Shown here: positions 15,501 through 19,884 of the stretch, in pieces
How positions within the stretch are numbered: position 1 is the first letter of the stretch
Layout: every line of letters begins with the position of its first letter
Assembly (NCBI GenBank): GCA_002495645.1
Contig: DAGF01000064.1
Coordinates: 666 to 20,549 of the forward strand
Origin: Euryarchaeota archaeon UBA549
GTDB lineage: Archaea > Thermoplasmatota > Poseidoniia > Poseidoniales > Poseidoniaceae
Reading direction: 5' to 3'
DNA: 19,884 bases
Program-made: the position numbers and the translations under genes
Notes under the pieces: generated by a model
Seen by the model: only the letters and a program-made list of their open reading frames with translations
Told to the model about the DNA's origin: nothing
The model's database searches: none

Positions 15501-15985
15501 TGGAAGATTTCGATGCTGTCGTCGTCTCGGGCGGCGGCGACATAGTCGCCATCTGGCGACCAATCAACATCGTTGACATTGGTGCCCGTGTTGTCGGAGC
15601 GGACATTCGTCCATGTGCTGGCGTTCCAGATGCGAACAAAATCGTCTTCCGAACCGGTGACGATGAATTCGCCGTCTGGGGAATACGCCACGCCGTAGTA
15701 ATCGCTGCTGGAACTCGTGGTGAATTCGTTCTGATAGTTCGGATTGCTGATGGCCCATGCGTCGTTGAAATCTGACGTGCCGTCGCCGTCTCGGTCGGGG
15801 CATCCGTCCTTGTCCACCGTCGAAGTGCCCGAAGACCACGGGCAATCATCAGCGCTGTCAAGGACGCCATCGCCGTCTGAATCTGCGGCTTGGGCAGCCA
15901 GACTTGTGACGGAGAGGAGGAAGAGGAAAGCAAGGAGAAAGGCGCCGTGTTTTGACGAGTTCTTGCCGCCCGCGGAGAGAACCAT
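12560..15985 (-). CDS. Secreted seven-bladed WD40 / TSP3-repeat protein with C-terminal membrane anchor
   Basis: A 1141-residue surface protein. The signal peptide is about 1-33 (hydrophobic core FLLAFLFLLSVTSLA). One TSP3-like unit follows at 36-72. Seven WD40-type blades begin with the marker xxxSPDGxx(I/V) near residues 99, 140, 186, 236, 277, 324 and 383, so a complete propeller is plausible. A long Ca-binding repeat array covers about 409-1010: twelve units of D.FP.D..QW.D.DGDG.GDN alternating with D.CP...G.ST....GCPD units. One transmembrane helix (about 1038-1058) is followed by a basic KRK and an 83-residue cytoplasmic tail rich in Glu, Gln and Ala with aromatic residues (WIQHYIAEGNYAEARALGW). 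Start ATG 15985 has no leader SD and lies 18 bases from a TATA-like box, suggesting a leaderless mRNA. Binding partner unknown. Confidence 0.86.
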   Translation of the reverse strand: MVLSAGGKNSSKHGAFLLAFLFLLSVTSLAAQAADSDGDGVLDSADDCPWSSGTSTVDKDGCPDRDGDGTSDFNDAWAISNPNYQNEFTTSSSSDYYGVAYSPDGEFIVTGSEDDFVRIWNASTWTNVRSDNTGTNVNDVDWSPDGDYVAAARDDDSIEIFHSSNLSSLHGSISVDVGGGDQVNAVEFSPDSSTVAVAIGRSGNGGTNGEVTVIDVQTGTELYAVNPNGEDRFYDLAHSPDGQYIAMAGNGEIYIVNTTSRATTWTFTNPPAAVNALAWSPDGNYISMCGGWEGSSASFDMYQYANGVWSRIWQKTTTTSCASTTFSADSSQVISAMYWYQADGATARVYHSNTGVQVDSFSGPRPGGCTSGSNNQCGTMYGVAWSPDSTHIVTAHGRNDEGVYYWYADIDEDNDGYNTTDQGDGIVDAFPSDGTQWNDTDADGFGDNPAPANEPDACPNTPGTSTEDRFGCPDLDGDGWSDEGDWDPLNPDQWVDADEDGYGDNYLFDLDEYQYHVNQTGDAFPNDPTQWNDTDGDGYGDNFEDTSWLSYRPSEWPGLLLPAANLPDAFPLDRTQYIDSDGDWVGDNQNSDRADACPSTWGNSTYDRLGCLDSDGDGYSNPTANWPSTPDCYGADAFPNDATQWCDEDNDGFGSNPDGNNPDDCPNSAGSSTIDRVGCADRDGDGYSNAGDPFPDDATQWSDRDGDNRGDNANGNNPDAFPDDTSQWRDSDGDGYGDNPGGNNGDAFPTDPTQWSDEDGDGYGDNQNGTKGDLCPLEYGESQEPASRGCPDFDLDGFPDNVDKFPSDPFQWADADGDGYGDNTNVPSGDDCVDVFGKSFEEGRQGCPDADLDGYADVDDVFPEDSEQWSDFDGDGWGDNYYWENITEADSENVGMFITLREQRGDAFPEIATQWSDIDGDGWGDNQSSSNRVDNFPLRASQWNDFDGDGFGDNAVAGSYQPDACPKIPGTSTANDEYGCPDSDNDGVSDDADPCPWDPDVSEGARSTANCAITSDPSLQANDGEGGTSLLGGDNSTLQLMGGVIIFLLALIVVAQVARAAGKRKAVAAKREEQMVQSSFAEEEERRQAWIQHYIAEGNYAEARALGWEGTEGLPEWKQYEMQQQAAQDAAIPTMMDLENL
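13124..14704 (-). repeat. Twelve FP..QW calcium-binding repeat units (coding)
   Basis: Twelve copies of a 21-residue unit (consensus DAFPxDxTQWxDxDGDGYGDN) span residues 428-954 of the WD40 protein. The first is at about residue 428 and the last at 934-954. Several are interleaved with TSP3-like D.CP...GCPD units. The DNA of the DGDGYGDN core is similar between copies (for instance runs reading ccatcaccgtc and gttgtcgccgtaacc on the plus strand), so this is a tandem repeat that could expand or contract by recombination. Confidence 0.85.
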
Positions 15986-16003
15986 GAATCTCGCAGACTT
16001 GTC

Positions 16004-16011
16004 AATATAAA
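16004..16011. promoter_or_regulatory. Shared TATA-like element between divergent WD40/TSP3 and STAND genes
   Basis: AATATAAA on the plus strand is TTTATATT on the minus strand, close to the archaeal TATA consensus. Its centre is about 22 bases from the ATG of the minus gene (15985), so transcription would begin at or near that ATG and give a leaderless mRNA. On the plus strand it would start at about 16034, roughly 35 bases before ATG 16070. The assignment is by position and composition only; the minus orientation is better supported. Confidence 0.5.
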
Positions 16012-16069
16012 GGGGTTTTTGCTAGAATGCTCAAACAACGAGGGCCAGCGAACACGAAGTTTTGAACAG

Positions 16070-17644
16070 ATGGAGAGTTTAGCCAAAGCCATGGCGGGGG
16101 ACATTCCAAAGGTCAATGTCGCCGCAAAAGATCGCATCCTCCTTCATTTGCTCGCCAACGATGAATGGGCCGACCGCTACATGGTTCCTGCCTCGATGAC
16201 GCGGCCCGGTATCGCCGAAGCCTGCGCTCAACACCCACCCAACGTGAGCCGTACGATGCGCGATTTGCTGAAGGCGTTGCTGGTGGAGGAACACACCCGC
16301 GCCGTTCAGGGCGATGAACGCCGCCAGAAAACATGGCAGTTAACCGAAGAAGGGCGCTTGCAAGCAACGCAGCGTCAAGCGACGCTCGAGGAGACGAAGG
16401 TCCTGCTTCGTAACATGGAGGGTGAACTCCTCGAGGTCAAAGCCTCTGAGGCTCCATCGCTGCTTGAGACGGAACTGAGCCTGCTTCAAATTCTCCTTCA
16501 CGCACAGCATGAGGGCGTGCTGACCTACGGCGATATTCGCTTCGGCAGCATCCGAAAGACGTCGGAGCCTGACGGCTTGCCAAAACCTGGCCGCTTGACG
16601 CCACTGGTCGGTGTTCACGCCACGTATGCGAATCAACCGCCAACGACGCGCCCCGTTTACGGACGAGACGATGAACTGAAAACGCTGAACGATTGGTTCG
16701 CTGACCGCCACCCCTGCATGGTGGTGCACGGCATTGCAGGCATCGGAAAATCAACCCTCATCGCGCACTGGCTGCAAAAGCACATGGAAATCGACCCCCA
16801 CCTCTCGGTGTGCTGGTACACCTGCCAACCGTGGGACCGCGCACTCGGTCTCGCCACGAGCTTGCTCCACCGCTTTGGCATTGACGAATCCCACGACCCC
16901 TACCGCATCATCGAAACGTTACCGCTGACGCCCGGCGCCGACATGGACGTGGATGCCTGGCGCCGCCGGTTGATGGCCTACATGACGGACGCCAACACCA
17001 TTCGAGAGCGTTTCAAGGACAGCGTTGGCGGTCCGCCGCCCTACTGGCTCATCGTGCTCGATGACGTGCACTACATCAGCGAGAAAGCCAGCCACCTGCT
17101 GGGCTCCTTGCTTCAACTGGCCCAAAAAGGGCCGCTGCGCGTCCTGCTCGTCTCCAGAACTGAACTCAGCGTGTACGACCGACGAGATGTTCACATCCGA
17201 GACAATGTTCGCGAATTGGCGCTCAAAGGGTTGAGCCTCGAAGCCACCGAGGCTTGGCTCTCCTCGTTGGAAAGCGAGGATTCACCTCCGGCCGAAGACG
17301 TCCACGCAGCGACCGGCGGCCACCCGTTGGCGATGGAGTTACTGGAATTGTACGGCCAACCAACGCACAAGGATTGGCTCCGCTTCCTCGACGAGGAAAT
17401 TCTCCTTCGTCTGCCCGACCAAGAAAAGGAGTTGCTGGCCACCTTGGCCGTCGCCGATGCACCGGTGCCGTGGGAAACGCTGGCCGCAGGCGTGGGATGG
17501 AACGGGACGCCGCCTGAAAACTTGCTCAAACACGGGCTGTTGCTGGAACTCGAGGAAGGGATGTGGCTTCACGAAGCGCTGCGCGAACGCTTGCGCAGAG
17601 ATGTTGGCGAAGCCAGCGAAGCACGAAAGAATCGTCTCGCCTGA
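16070..17644 (+). CDS. STAND-type P-loop NTPase with N-terminal winged helix
   Basis: A 524-residue cytoplasmic signal-transduction ATPase. Residues about 19-98 look like a MarR/ArsR-type winged helix (GIAEACAQHPPNVSRTMRDLLKALLVEE, then a K/R-rich wing). A linker with several Leu-rich helices follows. The NB-ARC/STAND module starts with the box YGRDDELKTL (197-206). Then come Walker A GIAGIGKSTL (221-230), Walker B LIVLDDVH (327-334), a sensor segment VLLVSRTEL (358-366) and the STAND GGHPLAMELL (416-425). A small C-terminal winged-helix-like region ends the protein; the TPR or WD40 sensor repeats typical of larger STAND proteins are missing. Start ATG 16070 is preferred; TTG 16019 would add 17 residues inside the promoter. 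No clear SD. The 3' end meets the convergent thioredoxin gene with one base between stops. A defence role is possible but not shown. Confidence 0.82.
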   Translation: MESLAKAMAGDIPKVNVAAKDRILLHLLANDEWADRYMVPASMTRPGIAEACAQHPPNVSRTMRDLLKALLVEEHTRAVQGDERRQKTWQLTEEGRLQATQRQATLEETKVLLRNMEGELLEVKASEAPSLLETELSLLQILLHAQHEGVLTYGDIRFGSIRKTSEPDGLPKPGRLTPLVGVHATYANQPPTTRPVYGRDDELKTLNDWFADRHPCMVVHGIAGIGKSTLIAHWLQKHMEIDPHLSVCWYTCQPWDRALGLATSLLHRFGIDESHDPYRIIETLPLTPGADMDVDAWRRRLMAYMTDANTIRERFKDSVGGPPPYWLIVLDDVHYISEKASHLLGSLLQLAQKGPLRVLLVSRTELSVYDRRDVHIRDNVRELALKGLSLEATEAWLSSLESEDSPPAEDVHAATGGHPLAMELLELYGQPTHKDWLRFLDEEILLRLPDQEKELLATLAVADAPVPWETLAAGVGWNGTPPENLLKHGLLLELEEGMWLHEALRERLRRDVGEASEARKNRLA

Positions 17645-17645
17645 T

Positions 17646-17975
17646 TCAGAAATCGTCGGCCGTCATGACCTCGTCAATCCACGCAAGCAACTTGGCCTTG
17701 GGCATGCTGCCCGTCTTTTGGGAGACGACGGTTCCGTTTCGGTACATGAAGAGCGCAGGGATGCTTCGCACGCCGAGTTGAGCGGCGGTGGCGGTGTTTT
17801 GTTCGGTGTCGACCTTGGCGACGAGGATCTCTCGCTCCTCAGCCACTGCGGCCAATACGGGGGCAATGGCCTTACAAGGAGCGCACCAGGGTGCCCAAAA
17901 GTCAACGATGACCCACTCGGTTTCGTTGACGGTATCGTTGAATTCGCTGTCGCTGATGTTCCTTACTTCACCCAT
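17646..17975 (-). CDS. trxA: Thioredoxin
   Basis: A 109-residue thiol-disulfide oxidoreductase of the cytoplasm, the usual family length. The active site is WAPWCAPCK, with an alanine where most thioredoxins have glycine (WCGPC). The cis-proline loop RSIPALFMY and the preceding VDTEQN strand are both in place, as is the G.M...KL...I helix at the end. I chose ATG 17975, which follows GGTGA (17985-17981) by five bases. An in-frame GTG at 17993 would add six residues and would lie across the predicted transcription start. The gene is convergent with the STAND ATPase and divergent from the epimerase. No thioredoxin reductase gene is in the window. Confidence 0.93.
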   Translation of the reverse strand: MGEVRNISDSEFNDTVNETEWVIVDFWAPWCAPCKAIAPVLAAVAEEREILVAKVDTEQNTATAAQLGVRSIPALFMYRNGTVVSQKTGSMPKAKLLAWIDEVMTADDF

Positions 17976-18094
17976 GGGGTTCACCGAACTCACGGTCGGG
18001 AAGGCGCATTATAGGCGTTTGCGCCCGTTTTTTTGGTCCGCCAACATGGCAAGTCTCTTCAAATGGCGACCGCTGGAACTGCATGAGGGATGAC
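17976..18094. promoter_or_regulatory. Divergent intergenic region between thioredoxin and epimerase genes
   Basis: This 119-bp spacer holds ATTATA (18008-18013), which reads TATAAT on the minus strand about 35 bases before the thioredoxin ATG 17975, a plausible TATA box. GGCG-TTTG-CGCC (18014-18025) followed by a run of seven T (18028-18034) can form a small hairpin with T-tract. It reads as an A-tract upstream of the TATA element on the minus strand, which fits a BRE-like promoter better than a terminator. The epimerase SD-like GAGGGATGA lies at its right end. Confidence 0.4.
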
Positions 18095-18766
18095 ATGATC
18101 ATTGCACCCAGCGTCCTGACGGCCAACCTCGCCGACCTGTCAACCGACTGCAAGGAAGCGTTGGAAGCGGGCCTTGATTGGCTTCACCTCGACGTCATGG
18201 ACGGTAACTTCGTGCCCAACCTGACCTTCGGGCCCCCTGTCATCCGAAGCCTCCGCAAAGCCCTCGGGCCCGATGCGGTGTTCGATGCTCACCTGATGAT
18301 CGAAAACGCTGAAGCCTGTTTTCAAGACTACATTGATGCGGGATGCAATCACCTTTCCGTTCATGTCGAGGCCGTCAAGCATCTTCACCGCTTGCTCGGT
18401 GCAATCCGTGAGGGCGGTGCTACAGCGGGCATCGTTCTCAACCCTGCGACGCCCGTCGAAGCAGCGCTTGAGGTGTTGAGCGAAGTGGATTTGGTGCTCA
18501 TCATGAGCGTCAACCCCGGCTTTGGCGGACAATCGTTCATTCCAAACGTTGAGAGTAAAATTCGACGACTCGCCGAGGCCATCGAAGCGCAGGTCGCGGC
18601 CGGGGGCCGCCCCGTGCAAATCCAAGTCGACGGTGGCGTGAAAGCCCACAACATCGCCATGCTGCGAGACTGGGGCGTCACCAATTGCGTGGTTGGCTCT
18701 GGCTTGTTCAACGACCGCGCCAACGTCGCTGACAACCTCGCAGAAATTCATCAAGCGCTCAGTTGA
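18095..18766 (+). CDS. rpe: Ribulose-phosphate 3-epimerase
   Basis: A 223-residue TIM-barrel enzyme that interconverts ribulose 5-phosphate and xylulose 5-phosphate in pentose metabolism; length is typical for the family. The start of the barrel IIAPSVLTANLADL is followed by WLHLDVMDGNFVPNLTFGP (His and Asp of the metal site), then DAHLMIENAE and HVEAV. The phosphate-binding end has the family mark SVNPGFGGQSFIP near residue 140 and QVDGGVKAHNI near 182. The start ATG 18095 is preceded by GAGGGATGA; an in-frame ATG at 18083 is possible and would add four residues. The glycosyltransferase follows after twelve bases if its ATC start is used, and an SD overlaps this gene's stop, so the pair is probably co-transcribed. 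Confidence 0.93.
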   Translation: MIIAPSVLTANLADLSTDCKEALEAGLDWLHLDVMDGNFVPNLTFGPPVIRSLRKALGPDAVFDAHLMIENAEACFQDYIDAGCNHLSVHVEAVKHLHRLLGAIREGGATAGIVLNPATPVEAALEVLSEVDLVLIMSVNPGFGGQSFIPNVESKIRRLAEAIEAQVAAGGRPVQIQVDGGVKAHNIAMLRDWGVTNCVVGSGLFNDRANVADNLAEIHQALS

Positions 18767-18773
18767 GGAGGGG
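18767..18773 (+). promoter_or_regulatory. Strong Shine-Dalgarno ahead of an ATC codon
   Basis: GGAGGGG directly follows the rpe stop. Five bases further comes ATC (18779-18781). The first canonical start in that frame, GTG 18791, is 17 bases away, which is too far for normal use. Confidence 0.6.
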
Positions 18774-18778
18774 TTTCC

Positions 18779-19873
18779 ATCCAAATCCTCGTGGTGAGTT
18801 TACTCTACCCAGTGCCTCTCAACCCCACACGGGGCGTCTTCGTCGAGGACCATGTTCTGCTGCTCAAGGAAATGGGCCATGATGTGAAGGTGGTCAACCC
18901 GCTTCCTCGGATGCCAAAATACGCTGAGGCACGGCGCTCGACCATGATGGGTGTCTCCAAAGCCCCGCGCGCGTGGAAGCATCAAGGCGTGGACATTCTC
19001 GTACCTCGTTTCTTTGCTCTGCCCGACCACCCCTACCCAAGACTGACGGCCAGCAGCATCGCTCGCCGAGCGGGATGGGTGGAGAAGAACCTCGGCTCCT
19101 GGCGCCCTGACATCATCGTCTGCCACACCTTGTGGCCGGTGGCTGGTCTGGCCCAGCGGCTTGCCCAGCGGTGGAATTGCCCATGGGTGGGCGTGGTTCA
19201 CGGCCACGATTTCGATGTCGGTTTGACCCTCAAAGGTGTGGGGGGGCGCATCGAAGATTCCGCATCAGCATGCGCTGCTTTGGTTTGTGCGTCTCAACGG
19301 TTGACAGAGACGGCCAACAACCTCGCCAACCCGCCTGGGCGCGTGGAAACCATACCGTGCGTGACGGCCATCGACAAGGAATGGAGGCGACCGGTCGCCC
19401 CGATGAAAAAAGCATGGCAAAAAGAGCCCATCGATATCCTGTTTCCTGCTGACCCTCGTCGCCCCGAAAAACGGCACCTCTTGGCACTGCAAACTGGAGA
19501 GGTGTTGGAGGCACGCGGTTGGATGGTGGGCATCACATCGCTGCGCCATCAACCCAGAAACATCGTGTATGACCGAATGTTGACTGCAGACGTGACCCTC
19601 ATCACCTCCAAGCGTGAAGCAGGCCCGCTGGTGGCGAGAGAATCGCTTCTCTGCGGAACGCCCGTGGTCAGCGTTGACGTTGGCGAAGTCGCTCGCTATC
19701 TGCCCTCCTCGTGGGTGCGAGCCGAAGACCCCGAGGAACTGGCCGACGGCATTGAAGCGGCGCTGCGAACGGGTTGGCGGGAAGAGGAAACGGTGGAGGA
19801 ACGCCTGCGCTTCGCTTCGGCCGAAGCGGTCACTCAAGCGTGGAACGAACTGCTCGCCAGCCTTGTTTCGTGA
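18779..19873 (+). CDS. Glycosyltransferase, GT4-like (GT-B fold); start uncertain
   Basis: About 364 residues if read from ATC 18779, or 360 from GTG 18791. The N-terminal Rossmann half shows ILVVSLLYPVPLNPTRGVFVEDHV, the pattern of GT4 donor/acceptor enzymes, then PDIIVCHTLWPVAGLA and WVGVVHGHD. The C-terminal half holds DILFPADPRRPEKRH and the nucleotide-sugar site region KREAGPLVARESLLCGTPVVSVDVGEV, the GT4 E-x7-E-type motif, where the first acidic residue is E (in KREAGP) and the second is E (in ARESL). The enzyme would transfer a sugar from a nucleotide-activated donor, probably to a lipid, glycan or protein. Acceptor unknown. The first beta strand needs residues before GTG 18791, which supports the upstream ATC start. 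The stop is 11 bases from the window end. Confidence 0.82.
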   Translation: MQILVVSLLYPVPLNPTRGVFVEDHVLLLKEMGHDVKVVNPLPRMPKYAEARRSTMMGVSKAPRAWKHQGVDILVPRFFALPDHPYPRLTASSIARRAGWVEKNLGSWRPDIIVCHTLWPVAGLAQRLAQRWNCPWVGVVHGHDFDVGLTLKGVGGRIEDSASACAALVCASQRLTETANNLANPPGRVETIPCVTAIDKEWRRPVAPMKKAWQKEPIDILFPADPRRPEKRHLLALQTGEVLEARGWMVGITSLRHQPRNIVYDRMLTADVTLITSKREAGPLVARESLLCGTPVVSVDVGEVARYLPSSWVRAEDPEELADGIEAALRTGWREEETVEERLRFASAEAVTQAWNELLASLVS

Positions 19874-19884
19874 ACAAAAACAGG

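Noticed and set aside
16070..17644. Anti-phage STAND (Avs-like) defence gene
   Set aside because: No effector nuclease or C-terminal sensor repeats, and no other defence gene nearby. The winged helix suggests transcription control; kept only as an open option.
18014..18034. Hairpin plus T-run as a terminator
   Set aside because: The stem is four base pairs and no plus-strand gene ends within 370 bp upstream; more likely part of the minus-strand promoter.

Overview
The window looks like a compact, gene-dense archaeal chromosome segment. It carries the archaeal alpha-operon order uS13, uS4, uS11, RNA polymerase subunit D, followed by an archaeal pantoate kinase of the CoA pathway. It also has very large secreted proteins built from beta-propellers and thrombospondin type-3 (TSP3) calcium-binding repeats, each ending in one membrane anchor. 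This combination, and a mostly bacterial-type leucyl-tRNA synthetase, suggest a marine planktonic euryarchaeon of the Poseidoniales (Marine Group II) type. That assignment is inference from gene content, not a database result.

Layout. 1-2164 (+): end of uS13, then uS4, uS11 and RpoD, closely spaced with clear Shine-Dalgarno (SD) sites. 2212-3246 (+): pantoate kinase, overlapping by 17 bp the end of a convergent TPD-family (CDIN1-like) nuclease at 3230-4273 (-). 4362-7034 (+): a secreted SBBP-type propeller/TSP3/membrane-anchor protein whose stop codon abuts that of leuS (7035-9860, -). Upstream of leuS on the minus strand are a membrane-tethered double winged-helix regulator (9946-12501) and a seven-bladed WD40/TSP3/membrane-anchor protein (12560-15985). 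The three minus-strand genes have gaps of 58 and 85 bp and could form one transcript. 16070-17644 (+): a STAND-type P-loop NTPase with an N-terminal winged helix, divergent from the WD40 gene across a short spacer with a shared AT-rich TATA-like element. 17646-17975 (-): thioredoxin. 18095-18766 (+): ribulose-phosphate 3-epimerase, then a GT4-type glycosyltransferase (18779-19873) whose best SD points at an ATC codon.

How the genes may work together. The first block is housekeeping. The accessory block at 9946-17644 joins an anchored surface protein (WD40/TSP3), a one-component regulator whose sensory part is outside the membrane and whose DNA-binding part is inside, and a cytoplasmic winged-helix STAND ATPase. 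A surface-sensing and transcription-control cassette is a reasonable hypothesis, but it rests only on architecture and adjacency. No tRNA, rRNA, insertion sequence, CRISPR array or attachment site was seen. No gene-free stretch exceeds 150 bp.
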